A stretch of DNA of 64,000 bases from Erinaceus europaeus (GCF_950295315.1 NC_080177.1:81140570-81204569), one strand, 5' to 3'. Shown: positions 10,885-21,080, counted from the first letter of the stretch. Numbers and translations are program-made. The notes: generated from the letters alone by a model not told the origin.

Positions 10885-11863
10885 GAAAGGATTAATTAAC
10901 AAAACCATAGGGTAGGAGTGGTACAATTCCATACAATTCCCACCACCCAATCTCCATTTCCCACCCCCTCTCCTGATAGCTTTTCCATTCTATATCCCTC
11001 TGGGAGCATGGACCCAGGGTCATTGTGGGTTGCAGAAGGTAGAAGGTCTGGCTTCCGTAACTGCTTCCCAGCTGAACATGGGCGTTGACTGGTCGGTCCA
11101 TACGCCCAGTCTGCCTCTCTCTTTCCCTAGTAGGGTGGGTCTCTGGGGAAGGGGAGCTCCAGGACACATTGGTGGGGTCTGCAGTCCAGGGAAGCCTGGC
11201 CGGCATCCTGATGACATCTGGAACCTGGTGACTGAAAAGAGAGTTAACATACAAAGCCAAACAAATTGTTGAGCAATCATGGACCCAAAGCTTGGAATAG
11301 TGGAGAGGAAGTGTTAGGGGGATACTCACTGCAAACTCTAGTGCACTTCTGCTTTCAGGCATATATTTTGCAGTAGTTTACGGATACGTATGAACATATG
11401 CTGTCTCTCACAGAAACTGGTGTATATCTAGGTTTTGGGACTTTGTTAGAAAGTGAACCACCTGAGATGAAATTAGAGTATGAAAGGAAAGGTCTCACCC
11501 GAGTAATGAAGTTGAAGGGTTGTCATTCCACACGTGAAGTCTCTGGACACAATCTGAAGTGAAGCATGTTGAGGTGGCAATTGTTGTGTTGGTTAGGTTG
11601 TGATCGGCAGATGCAATATTATTTGATATGGATTGGGAGAGGCATACGGGAAAGTGGGCCCTATCCAAGGGTTCCAGGACTGGGGGAAGTAGGGGCTCTA
11701 TAGTGGAGATGTGAGGTTCCTGCTGTCTTAGGGTTCAAAAAGACAATCGATAGTTAATGTTATCATCACATTGTTTGGTAATTGGGTTAACTTTGAAAAG
11801 TCTTTTTGTTAGGGTTTGCTGTACAGTACCCAGTATCTTGTATATAGCTGTGCTATTGGTTGC
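10832..11863 (-). mobile_element. 5'-truncated L1 3' UTR, antisense, with TSD
   Basis: A 1.03-kb insertion is flanked by a perfect 17-bp duplication TTAGTGTTGTCATTTCT (10815-10831 and 11864-11880). On the + strand it starts with the complement of the poly(A) tail, including a (TTTA)n run at about 10847-10882. Then follows CAAAACCATAGGGTAGGAG, CAATTCCCACCACCCAATCTC, GGAGCATGGACCCAGGGTC and the rest of a long GC-richer L1 3' UTR. The same sequence recurs at 31230-31855 in sense orientation directly after an L1 ORF2 end, which identifies it as L1 3' UTR. No ORF2 is included. Confidence 0.92.
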
Positions 11864-12039
11864 TTAGTGTTGTCATTTCTATACTGCTGATTATCTCAAC
11901 TCTCTTAGGTCATATTATAACCTTGTGTGTCAAAATATAATCAATCTCAGAGAATGTTTATGTGCCACTGAAAAGAAAGTTCACTGCACTGTTCTTGCTA
12001 TATTGACCTATATTATCTTTTCTTTATATTAGTTTATTT

Positions 12040-12296
12040 TATTTTTCCTCCAGGGTTATTTAGGGACTTGGTGTTAACATTAAAAATCCACCACTCCTGG
12101 TGGTTATTTTTTTCTTTTTGTTTTTTTTTCTCTTCTTCTATTTTGTCCCACAGGAGAAGAGGAATTAAAAGAGAAAGGGGGCATAGAGAGGTAGAGAGAA
12201 AGATGAACACCTGCAGACCTGTTTCACCGCTTGTGAAGTGCCCCTGCTGCTGGTGGAGAACAGGAGTCCGATCCAGGCCTTTGAGCCCTATTTCAT
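12040..12296 (-). mobile_element. SINE type A+, antisense, 5'-truncated
   Basis: It begins with the complement of the hairpin module (TCCTCCAGGGTTATTTAGGG to CCACTCCTGGTGG), then a T-rich spacer, the body, ACACCTGCAGACCTGTTTCAC and the box B complement region. It stops near TTTGAGCCC, so the tRNA-like head is missing. The following DNA is an L1 3' UTR. Confidence 0.75.
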
Positions 12297-12299
12297 GAG

Positions 12300-12780
12300 A
12301 CCTGGTCTCTATCTAGGTTTTGGTAATTTGTTAGGAAGTGAACCACCTGAAATGGAATTAGAGAATCCTATGAAAGGAAAGGTCTCACCTGAGTAATGAG
12401 GCTGAAGGGTTGACATTTCAAGCCTGACATCTCTGGACACAGTCTGAAGTGAAGCATGCTGAGGTGGTACTCAGTGCATTGATTAGGTTGGGATCAGCAG
12501 ATGCAATATCATTTGGTATGAATTGAGAGAAGCATGCAGGAAAGTGAGTCCCACCCTAGAGGTTCCAGGACTGGGGTAAATATGGGTTCTATAGAGGAAG
12601 CAGAAGGTGCCTGCTGTGTTAGGGTTTAAGAAGGCAATAGATAGTTATTGCTATAATCAAATTATTTAACAATTGGGTTAACTTTAAAAATTCCTTTGTT
12701 AGGATTTGCTGTATCATACACAACATCACCATAATTTATGTCCTTTGACATTATTTTTATATAGCTGTGTCTTATTGGGT
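12300..12780 (-). mobile_element. L1 3' UTR fragment, antisense
   Basis: This is a diverged copy of the upstream half of the L1 3' UTR seen at 11425-11863. Shared blocks include ATCTAGGTTTTGG, GAAGTGAACCACCTGA, GGTTCCAGGACTGGGG and AATTGGGTTAACTTT. The poly(A) end is absent, so it is 3'-truncated or broken by the SINE at 12040. Confidence 0.75.
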
Positions 12781-12879
12781 AATAGCACCAGTTGTTTCTG
12801 TTCTCCCTGTTCTAAGCTTTCAAGAAAGTCAACATTTCAAAGGCTCAGCCTTGGTCTGTGCATCAAAAATTTTGAGACA

Positions 12880-13125
12880 TTAAATCAATTTCCCTCTCTT
12901 ATATTAATTAGTGATTTATATGACTACAAGTTAATAGGAGTGTACATACACACCATTCCCACCACCCAAAGACTGTGTCCCATCTCATCTTCCCTCTCCC
13001 CCTCTCCCGAACATCCACTCTCACCTTCAACCCAGAAATTTTTAATTTGGTGCCCTACTCCAAACTCAGTCAAATCCTGCTTGGAGTTTCCCTCAAATGA
13101 TGATCTTTGACTCACAGTTTCCATA
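12880..13125 (-). mobile_element. Possible older L1 3' UTR, antisense
   Basis: CACCATTCCCACCACCCAAAG and a C/T-rich run (CCCTCTCCCCCTCTCCC) resemble the 'preceding poly(A)' part of older mammalian L1 3' UTRs in antisense. The match is by general pattern only. Confidence 0.4.
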
Positions 13126-14455
13126 GGATTTGTTCTGGTTTAATTACTATCTTTTTTTTTTCTTTCTGGATTTTATAATGAGCAACTAACTTTTTACACT
13201 CACTATAACAGGGGTGTCAGATTATTAATTTTGAAAAGTAGCCAAAATTCTGAACACCTCAAGTGAAAGCAGTTACATCAGATAATTCTCAAAGATGCTC
13301 TCGTGGATTGACACCATAATTACATATAGGTTCTGACTGATATTTAGCATATTTTAAAAGTAAAATGTTAGTGTTTAGGAAAAGCAAGTTCTTTTGCTCT
13401 CAATATTCATGTCTTGTTGAGTGCTTCATTTCACTTCTGATGCATAATGTTGGCCTTACATAAATCAGGCATCAACTTCCATCATTGATTTTTTTTTTTT
13501 TATTAGGTACTGGTCCCTGGATGAATTTTGTTTTACTCTACACCTTAGAAAGTTGGTAAAACAATTTTTTTCTGTCTCTAGATAGAGGTGGTGGTTTGTG
13601 TGTAGGGGTGGAGTTATGGAGGAAACCATAGCTTCCACCATTGTGGCATGCGTGGGGCTTGGTGGAGCATTTTTGTGTGGTTATGTACATTAGTTATGTA
13701 CCTGTCTTTAAACTCCACTTTCCCTAGGGTCCACCCAGTGTTTCAGTTTAGGAACTGCAGATGACAATATACTCTAACTTTTACATATGCATGTATTTTT
13801 TATTTGAAGAATCACTAACATTTTATGGAATTATTGACTTTAATTAACCTTTACATTTTATTGGATGTTTGACTATTTTGTACATATTTAGAATTTGTGG
13901 TTACAAAAAGTTATATGTAAATTTCATATCCAGCTAATTGTCAAGCCATCAGAGATGAAGAGAATGTGCATAGATAGATAGACAGATAGATAGATAGATA
14001 GATAGAAATAGTCTTATTTTGAAATATGAGCCTTGTTATTGTTTTTAAAATGATTGGAACTGAAAAGAAATAACTTGAAATTTTATTTTCCATTTTAAGC
14101 TTTAAGATTCATCAAGTAATTCTGTTCTTGTTTTGTAATTTTTTGATTATTCAAGGGAAATAAATTGTTAACTCTAAATTACTATGTTTGACACTGTTTC
14201 ACAGAACTTGTCCTTGTAATAAAGGTGTTTTATTTTTAAATATGCTTCTTCACAAACTAACATAAAGAAATTTGTTTTTTAAGTATCTATTGCATCGATA
14301 TTGATGATCGATGTATTTTGACACAGTGATTGTGATACACCTTGATTTACATATTATAGAATTCATGTGTGATAATTGTTCTAATTAATGTTTTTATCAA
14401 CTTCAGAAAATTGTGAAACTGTCATTACATTACAGTTTTAAATTTTCTGGTCTTG
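13126..14455. other. Unique sequence with a (GATA)n microsatellite
   Basis: No gene seen. A GATA repeat with one interruption (GACA) lies at 13971-14006. The stretch at 13490-13560 begins with a T-run and may be an old retrotransposon tail in antisense, but nothing in it is diagnostic. Confidence 0.5.
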
Positions 14456-14612
14456 TTTTTTTCTGGCTTTTAAAGTAAAAGAGGGAGAGAGGGAGATCAG
14501 GAAAGAGTGACTATAGCATTAAGTTTTCTTCAGTGGGCTGGGGAGGGGGGTGGGCAGGCTTGACCATCGGTCACACATAGCAAAGCATCACATTATCCAA
14601 GGTGACTATTTT
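14456..14612 (-). mobile_element. SINE type D relic, antisense
   Basis: The purine-rich body (AGAGGGAGAGAGGGAGATCAGG), TATAGCATTAAGTTTTCTTC, CAGGCTTGACCATCGG (box B complement) and CACATTATCCAAGGTGACTA (head complement) appear in the order seen at 5829. A short G-run was added near 14543. Confidence 0.5.
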
Positions 14613-15134
14613 TATGGCCTATATTATAGATTCAGGACATATCATCAAACTCCCACATTACTCTAGCCACTTTGAAGTTAAGTCTTTGCCCATCTCTAAC
14701 CTTATATAACTTTTAATAGGGTTTCATTTCTATTTCCTTTACTAGAAATTTCATAAAGATAAAATCATAAAATTTGTCATTTTCTTCACTTAAAATTTTG
14801 CATTTAGTGGAATGTTTGAGGTTTAAACATGGTAGCAGGTCTTGCTAATTTGTATCTTTTTGTTGCTACACTATGCGTTCTAAATCAACTTAGAAACTAG
14901 AATATTTTTGCCAGTTTATATTCAACAAGTTTTTGTACTTTTGAAATTTGATAGAGATTGCACTAAATCTTCACCTAGCTTTGGGTAGAACAGGCTATAT
15001 TGAATAATAGTGGAGACAGTGGTTGCAGGTGTAGGTGGGGGTCTTTGGCTTTAAAGGGGTGAACCTTTGGGGATTGTGTCTTTTTCCTGGGACTACCATG
15101 TGACCATCTAAATTGAAAGTGAGTCTCTCTCTCT

Positions 15135-15215
15135 CCACCAACATCGTTCCTTATCCAGTCCTTGCGCTTCGTGACACATGTGCTTAACCTACTGTGCTAT
15201 TGCCCAACTCCCCCT
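15135..15215 (-). mobile_element. SINE type A 5' remnant, antisense
   Basis: Only the promoter end remains: TCCTTATCCAGTCCTTGCGC, ACATGTGCTTAACCTACTG and GCTATTGCCCAACTCC, which are the complements of the box A region and head. The body is gone. Confidence 0.55.
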
Positions 15216-15329
15216 AACATGCTTCCTAAAAAAAGTTTAATTTACTTGAGGGAAAAAAAAAAAAAAGGAAAGAAGCAGTAGAAATCTCTTGTACCTGACC
15301 ATAGAAGGGAAGCTTTCAGTTTTCTCTAC

Positions 15330-15925
15330 TGAACGAACCTATTGTTGGCTGCATGAGTTTGCTGTATATAACTTGACTAATTTGAGGACTAGTCCATCTA
15401 ATCTCCATTCTGTTTAATGCTTGATCATGATGGGATGTTGGATCTTGTCAAGGGCTTTCTCTGCATCTGTTTAGATAATTTGTTGATGTGGTGATCACAT
15501 TCATTGATTTATGTCTATTGAACCAACCAGCTTTGCATCCCTGGGATAAAATACCTTTGGTCATAGTGTACAACATTTTCTAATGTACTGCTGTAGCTGA
15601 GTTCTAGAATATCTTAGCATCTGTGTTCATCAGAGGTTATCAGTCTGTAGTTTCCTTTAAGTGTGTGTCTCTGTTTGCTTTGGGTATCAGGGTGATGCTG
15701 ACTTCATAGAAGGTGGAAGGGAATGTCCTTATGTCTTCAATATTTTGGAAGAACTTGAAAAAGAGAGATGTTCGCTCTTCATTGAAAGTTTTGTAGGATT
15801 TATTTGTAAAACCATCTGGGCCTTGACTTTTGTTGTTGGGAAGGCTTTTGATGGCTGTTTAATTTCTTTGGTTGTAATTAGTCTATTCATATTTCCTAAG
15901 ACTTCTTGGCTCAGTCTTGGGAGCT
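15330..15925 (-). mobile_element. L1 ORF2 reverse-transcriptase relic, antisense
   Basis: The + strand carries the characteristic antisense of the mammalian L1 reverse-transcriptase region, for example ATCTTGTCAAGGGCTTTCTC, AACCAGCTTTGCATCCCTGG, CATCTGTGTTCATCAGAGG and ACCATCTGGGCCTTGAC. Frameshifts and substitutions leave no usable ORF2 frame. The longer + strand reading frame here is only the antisense shadow. Confidence 0.75.
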
Positions 15926-16035
15926 GTATGCTACAGGAAACTCACCCATGTAAGGTATCAAGAAAGAAATCACCATGGCAAGCTACCCAGACTGTAGGGA
16001 ATGAAGAATGGAAATATATTTGCAGGATTTAAAAA
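15926..16035 (+). mobile_element. Possible L1 ORF2 endonuclease fragment, sense
   Basis: The + strand translation contains LQETH, the L1 endonuclease motif that includes its catalytic glutamate, followed about 20 residues on by EWKYICRI, which resembles the GWKxIxQA stretch of L1 ORF2. It is opposite in orientation to the relic just upstream, so it is a separate piece. Confidence 0.4.
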
Positions 16036-16078
16036 TAATAGTGAGACAAGCTGCATACCATTCCCATTTATAATTCTT

Positions 16079-16636
16079 CTAGCATCTGTCCTTCTTCCGT
16101 AGCCAGTCAACAGCATCAGGTTGAGCCTGATGTAAAGTTTCGAGACCTCCTTTGAATCTGGAGAGGTGGCAGTCGTTGACTATGTGGGTCATAGTCTGTC
16201 TGGAGCCGCAGGGGCAGTTCGGGTCGTCTCTGGCTCCCCAGCGATGGAACATAGCGGCGCACCGGCCATGGCCTGTTCGATAGCGATTGAGGAGGGCCCG
16301 ATCATAACGTGCTAGGTCAGAGCCGGGTTGACGCTCACAGGGGTCTGTGATGAGGTGTTTGTTCTTTACCTCAGCTGACTGCCAACTCTGTTTCCAAGGG
16401 TCTGGAACAGAAAAGTTCAGTGTAGGCGTAGGGGACCAGATTGGGTGACGAGACGTCAAGCGTTGGACAGGGTGGGCGAAGATATCCCCGTATATTGGCA
16501 GGTCTGGTCGAGCATAGATGTGGGAAATGAACTTAGATGGTGCCGCATCCCAACGAATATCTGGCGGGGCGATGTTGTTGAGAATTGGCAGCCATGGAAC
16601 CGGGGTGGAACGGATGGTTCCAGAAATGATCCTCAT
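16079..16636 (-). pseudogene. C-terminal part of a non-L1 (jockey/R1/CR1-like) retrotransposon reverse transcriptase
   Basis: An uninterrupted 185-codon minus-strand frame. Its first ~35 residues (RIISGTIRSTPVPWLPIL, then NIAPPDIR) match the thumb region that follows the reverse-transcriptase domain in jockey/CR1/R1-type non-LTR retrotransposons. Residues ~115-155 hold LNRYRTGHGRCAAMFHRWG followed by CPCG...H...C, a C-x-C-x7-H-x4-C zinc-knuckle-like motif typical of the C-terminus of those proteins; it ends about 30 residues later at a TAG. The catalytic YxDD part is missing, so this is a 5'-truncated fragment and its first ATG is incidental. It differs from mammalian L1. I count 29 CpG dinucleotides over about 560 bases, unlike the AT-rich, CpG-poor flanks. 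This suggests recent arrival, a foreign source, or an assembly chimera. Assignment to the superfamily is firm, while the exact clade is not. Confidence 0.75.
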
Positions 16637-16644
16637 GGAGGAAT

Positions 16645-16748
16645 ATAATTTATATAATATAATTTATATATAATATAATATATAATATAATGTAATTTAT
16701 AATATAATATATTATATATAATTTATATAATATAATTTATAATATAAT
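16645..16748. repeat. AT-only repeat (TATAAT/TTATA type)
   Basis: About 100 bases consist almost only of A and T in irregular ATATAATTTATATAAT units, directly upstream (in minus-strand terms) of the CpG-rich reverse-transcriptase fragment. Self-complementary ATs make it prone to cruciform formation and to misassembly. Confidence 0.9.
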
Positions 16749-17181
16749 CATCAAACATAAATTCTAAACAATGAGTAAGTGATTCTCTCTGTTGATAAGA
16801 CTGTTCCACCATTCTTTTTATGGTTATATCAGTCTATCACACCCATGTGCTTGCTATGTTGCAGATATAATCAAGGTCTTTAATCAGTTGAATTCGTCAG
16901 AGAGTACATCTTGGGTGGTAATGCTCTAATTGGATGTTCTAGAAAGGGAATATGGAGATTAGAGAAACAAGACCTTAATTATTAATAGATGCAAGAGTTT
17001 TTTTTTGTCTTGAAGAAATGCATTTACTGTGAAACTGCCTAAATTGACTTAAACTTGATGTGAGCCTAACTAGTCTGACATTCAGATACTCTGAGATAAG
17101 AAATGTTATTGCTTTGACCCACTCAATTGGGCAATGTAGTAAACACCAATGGGAAATTAATATTAGGGGGTTATATTTTAT
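16749..17181. other. No gene or recognised repeat
   Basis: Unique-looking sequence. It includes a short inverted-free T-run near 17000, and no coding potential was seen. Confidence 0.4.
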
Positions 17182-17195
17182 TATGCTATTATTTT

Positions 17196-17482
17196 TTAAA
17201 TTTTTAAATATTTATTTATTTTCCCTTTTGTTGCCCTTGTTGTTTTTTATTGTTGTTGTAGTTATTATTGTTGTTGTTATTGATGTCATCATTGTTGGAT
17301 AGGACAGAGAGAAATGGAGAGAAGAGGAGAAGGCAGAGAGTGGGAGAGAAAGACAGACACCTGCAGACCTGCTTCACTGCTCGCTGTGGGTGGGTAGCCG
17401 GGGGCTTGAACTGGGATCCTTAAGTTGGTCCTTGTGCTACACGCCACATATGCTTAACCTGCTGCTCTACTGCCTGACTCCC
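17196..17482 (-). mobile_element. SINE type A, antisense, with TSD
   Basis: A full element is flanked by TATGCTATTATTTT (17182-17195) and TATGCTGTTATTTT (17483-17496), a 14-bp duplication with one difference. It shows TTTATTTATTTTCCCTTTTG, TTGTTGCCCTTGTTG, the body, ACACCTGCAGACCTGCTTC and the head complement GCTCTACTGCCTGACTCCC. Part of the TCACAAGCGGTGAAG region is deleted (CACTGCTCGCTGTGGGTGGG). Confidence 0.92.
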
Positions 17483-17496
17483 TATGCTGTTATTTT

Positions 17497-18220
17497 GTAT
17501 GATTGTTAGAAAATGTGAAATGATGGTAGATTATAAGGTTTATTCCACTACTGCTTACTTACCAATGTCAAGTATTAAAATTTTTAAAGTTAGAGTAAAA
17601 GTGTCCTCTGAAATAAGTATAATCTTTGGAAATACAGATGATGAATCAGTATTTAACCTTGAAGATTTATATAAATTGTATCATTTAAGTAAACCTTTTA
17701 AGGATAAGTAACAACTTGCCACACTGACAAAGCAGAGAAAAAAATGTTCTATAATGAACAGTATCAGTTGTCCCTCTGAGGAAAAGTTAGATGCTTGGGA
17801 TTATAGAGCAGAATCAGATGAGTATTAAGGTAATATTAAGTTACAATAAATTTCAAAACTCAACAACAACAGTCTATATTTAGAGAGTGCAGTAGTTTAA
17901 ATTTGTTGATAAGATTTCTTATAAGATGTGATGCTATTTAGAGGAAAAGCATAGGAAAGTTTAAAATAATTTCCTTATGCTTAAAGAGGACTTCCAGGAA
18001 GCACAGCCATGGAATAAATGGGATTGAATTGTTTCTCATCCAAAACAACAAATAATTACAACGAGAGACCCAGCTTAAGTCTTAATCTACAGCTGAAAGA
18101 CCTGAGGACTCAGATGGGTGTTCTCTCATGTGCGCTTGGGACAGAAAGGGGCACCAGTTGTCGAATAGAAGTCAAATCAGAGCTCAGGGTGGCACAACAC
18201 TGAGCTGCACCATTTTGGCA
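17497..18220. other. No gene recognised
   Basis: A 75-codon + strand frame at 17484-17711 has no domain that I recognise and no conserved context, so I do not call it a gene. The rest is AT-rich. Confidence 0.4.
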
Positions 18221-18603
18221 ATTTCACTTTAAGAGAGAGCTGCAAGCAATGAAGGTTGTTCCTAGGGCTTTAAGAAAAGAGAAAGGGGCTTAAAATCTTT
18301 CAGTTGTTGACTCAGGGGGTACTTAGCCTTCTGAATTTAAGGCAAGGGGACAGCATAAAACAGAACATTTGTGACCACATGACAGTCCAAAGCAACCACC
18401 CGCCCACCCAATCCCACCCTCTGTGGATCATACAGACAAGAGAAACTTAGAGATCACAATAGCAGCACCTGCTGGCCGTCAATAACCAGCACAGAGTAGC
18501 AGCAGTTGTGTCTCTCCTTGATCAGAAACAAGTCAGTCTAGGCAAGTGTGTTTACTGGATTCAATGGTACTGAGAGAGGGACCTCAGAATACACCACATA
18601 CAA

Positions 18604-19550
18604 CGGTTAAACCAGGAAGTAATATTGCAGAAATGAACCAGGACAAAAGCCAAGATAACACACCCAAAAGAGTTTTGGGGACAAGATCCAAACACTGTTC
18701 AGTTATTAGTCACAGGAGTGAGGAAAGAGTTTGAAAGTAAGATAATCAGAAATGGGGAAACAGCAAATGAGACTCCAAAAGAAAACACTAACTATCTTGA
18801 GGTAGAGAGTTGAAAGCTGAAATGGCTGAGCTAAGATCACAACTATCTGAACAAGCTAATACAGTTGGAATAGGGTAACAAAATAGGTGAGCTACAAAAA
18901 ACAATAGAGGGGAGAGAGAATAGAATAAGTGAGGCAGAAAACAGAATTAGCAAGACTGAGGATGAATTAGAGAAAACTAATAAGGAAATAAGAGATCTCA
19001 AAAAGAGATTAAGAGATATTGAAACAACAACAAAGACAAATGGGATGACTTTAAAAGAAGCAATAGACACATAGTTGGCTTGCTAGTAGTAGAAAGAGAA
19101 AGAGGGAAGAAAGCATTCTACAAGACATAATAGCTGAGAACTTCTCTACTCAAGATAACATAAAAGACATAAAGGTTCAAGAAGCTCAGAGGATCCCAAA
19201 CAGAATTAACCCAAGCTTAAAGACACCAAGACACATCATATTTAGAATTAAAAGGAATGAAGAAAAAGAAAGGATCTTGAACTCTGCAAGAGAAAAACAA
19301 AGAGTCACCTACAGAGGAAAACCCATAAGATTAGCAGCAGATTTCTACACACAAACACTACAGCCAGAAGAGAATGGCAAGATATCTATCGAGTGCTCAG
19401 TGAGAAAGGCTTTTAACCAAGACTACTGTATCCTGATAGACTGTCATTCAAACTAGATGGAGGCACAAAAATCTTCTCAGACAAGAAAGAGTTGAAGGAA
19501 TCAAATATCAACAAGCCTGCCCTAAGGAAGTTCTGAAAGGTGTCTTATAA
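18604..19550 (+). pseudogene. L1 ORF1 relic
   Basis: It aligns by eye to the intact ORF1 at 22920-23894 along its whole length: the start ATGGTTAAA has become ACGGTTAAA, and later blocks such as AGCTGAAATGGCTGAGCTAAG, AGAGATCTCAAAAAGAG, CACCAAGACACATCAT and CTGTCATTCAAACTAGATGG all correspond. In-frame stops and indels break it, for example in the coiled-coil part. The end TGTCTTATAA matches the intact copy's stop. ORF1 encodes the RNA-binding chaperone of the L1 particle, and this copy cannot make it. Confidence 0.82.
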
Positions 19551-19606
19551 ACAATCACATCATCATAAAAATGGTATATGTCAGAACACTCTAAAACTTT
19601 AGAGTA

Positions 19607-20235
19607 ATGGCATTAAAATATCTTTATTCTGTAATATAAATCAATGTCAATGGTCTGAATTCACCTATTATAAAGCGTAGAGTAGGAAGATGGATCAGAA
19701 AACACAAAGCAACCATATGTTGTCAGCAGGAATCCCACCTAACTCAACAAGACAAACATATACTTAAAGTGAAAGGATGGGAAACTATAGTACAAGCCAG
19801 TGGACCACAAAAAAGGGCAGAAATTCGACAAGGGAAACAAAATGGAATAAATAAATAAATAAATAAATAAATAAAGACTACAAAAAAAGGCAGAAATATC
19901 TATTCTCAAACTGACACGGTAGACCTTAAAACGATAAAATTTAAAACGATAGGGATGGCCATTACTTAATATTCAGAGGATCAGTCGGTCAAGAAGTCTT
20001 ATTGATTATTAACATTTATGGACCCAATGAGAGGCCATATTAATACATCAAACATTTACTGAAAGGGCTACAGCAACATATTAACAGCAACACAGTATTA
20101 GTAGGGACTTCAACATCCCTTGGATGTTAGACCAGAAACTATCACATACTTATAGGAAAATATTGGCAGAACTCTTTTCCATCTAAATTCTAAAGACACT
20201 TTCAATGAAACACATCCAATTACAACCAATAAACA
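19607..20235 (+). pseudogene. L1 ORF2 5' relic (endonuclease region)
   Basis: The start ATGGCATTAAAATATC sits 56 bases after the ORF1 stop, the same spacing as in the L1 at 22659-24531. It covers the N-terminal endonuclease (complement of the AATGTCAATGG region encoding NVNG, and CAGCAGGAATCCCAC where the intact copy has the LQETH codons). It is broken by stops, by the insertion at 19825 and by loss of everything after the endonuclease region. Confidence 0.72.
19825..19879 (+). mobile_element. Very short SINE tail insertion with TSD
   Basis: Only the last part of a type A SINE is present (CGACAAGGGAAACAAAATGG then an (AAAT)n tail). It is flanked by an 18-bp target-site duplication ACAAAAAAGGGCAGAAAT (19807-19824) and ACAAAAAAAGGCAGAAAT (19880-19897), one mismatch. 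The host is L1 ORF2, whose undisturbed counterpart reads straight through. This is a 55-base, severely 5'-truncated retroinsertion. Confidence 0.78.
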
Positions 20236-20385
20236 CAAAACAGAATTTGGACTGGGCCTGGTGTATTGCACCACAGTAAAGGACAAAGGACAGGTGGGGA
20301 GGGTTCAGGTCTTAGGAATGATGGCAGAAGAAGACCTCAAGGACATTGAATTATTATGTGGAAATCTGAGAAATGTGAACAGGGG

Positions 20386-20860
20386 TAGATGGCATAATGG
20401 TTATGCAAAGGTGCCAGGCTAGCTTTGCAGGTGTTTCTTCCTGGGCACGTGCTCTCTGGGTTGGAGAGAACTCGACTGGAGCCACCCTGGGCTGCTGCTT
20501 ACTCAGCGAAGCAGGAAAGAGACCAGGAACTCGTGGTGGAGCAGGAACTCAATGCAATGCCTTTATTGATCAGAGACAATGCATATATATATATATATAT
20601 CTTTAACTGGAAGTGGCAAGTAGGAAAAGGAAATGGCTAGGAGAGGGGGTGGAGAAAAGAGTGTGAAGGTAGAAAGCTTCCATAGCAGCTGTTGCGAAGG
20701 TTCTAACCAGTGTGATTAACCAATACCTTGCAGGCTGGGCGGGTCTAAGGCAAAAAAATGATTATGTAAATAGGCCACAGCATCAGAGCAGGGGGGCTGC
20801 CTGACACAGAGAGAGACTTACTCCTGAGGCTCCAGAGTCCCAGCTTCTTGGTTTATTTAC
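20386..20860 (+). mobile_element. SINE type C, sense, split by an LTR
   Basis: The head GGGGTAGATGGCATAATGG ends at TTATGCAAAG (20410). It resumes after the LTR with AGAGAGACTTACTCCTGAGGC and TCCAGAGTCCCAG, then is truncated. The two halves join to the continuous type C pattern when 20412-20806 is removed. Confidence 0.6.
20412..20806 (-). mobile_element. Solo LTR, ERV2-like, antisense
   Basis: A 395-base unit runs from TGCCAGGCTAG to CTGCCTGACA. It is closely related to the LTR at 36756 (shared GTGCTCTCTGG, TTGGAGAGAACTC, CTGGAGCC) and shares ATTATGTAAATAG with the LTR at 7343. The complement of AATAAA is at TTTATTGATC (about 20562), next to a (TA)n run at 20583-20600. Flanks CAAAGG and CAGAGA are a poor 6-bp match, so the TSD has eroded or the ends are off by a base or two. 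Confidence 0.75.
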
Positions 20861-20861
20861 C

Positions 20862-21080
20862 TTCTTTACCTCATTTTGTATGGAGCTTGAAGGAATCATG
20901 TTAAGTGAGATAAGTCAGAAAGAGAAGGATGAATATGGGATGATCTCACTCATAAGAGTTGAAAAACAAGATCCAAAAGGAAAACTCTAAGCAGAACTTG
21001 GACTTGAGTTGGTGTTTTACACCAAAGTAAAAGACGGGGGGTGGGGGGGGGGGTTTCAGGTCCTGAAACATGATGGCAAA
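20862..21080 (+). mobile_element. L1 ORF2 3' end and start of 3' UTR, sense
   Basis: GGAGCTTGAAGGAATCATG, TTAAGTGAGATAAGTCAG and GATGATCTCACTCAT are the usual coding end of L1 ORF2. They are followed by CTTGGACTTGAGTTGGTG and a G-rich run (21037-21052) that corresponds to the polypurine part of L1 3' UTRs. Ends are undefined. Confidence 0.68.

Larger units (their letters stand above)
18221..20385 (+). mobile_element. Decayed L1 (5' leader, ORF1, start of ORF2, 3' UTR), sense
   Basis: The order of parts follows a complete L1 but the middle of ORF2 is missing. A likely 5' leader lies upstream of 18604, then come the ORF1 relic (18604-19550), a 56-base spacer and the ORF2 start (19607). At about 20236 the sequence jumps to an L1 3' UTR (TTGGACTGGGCCTGGTGTAT, CACCACAGTAAAGGAC, GATGGCAGAAGAAGACCT, GAATTATTATGTGGAAA). 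The jump is an internal deletion or a join of two elements. A SINE tail is inserted at 19825. The 5' boundary is uncertain by several hundred bases. Confidence 0.65.
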
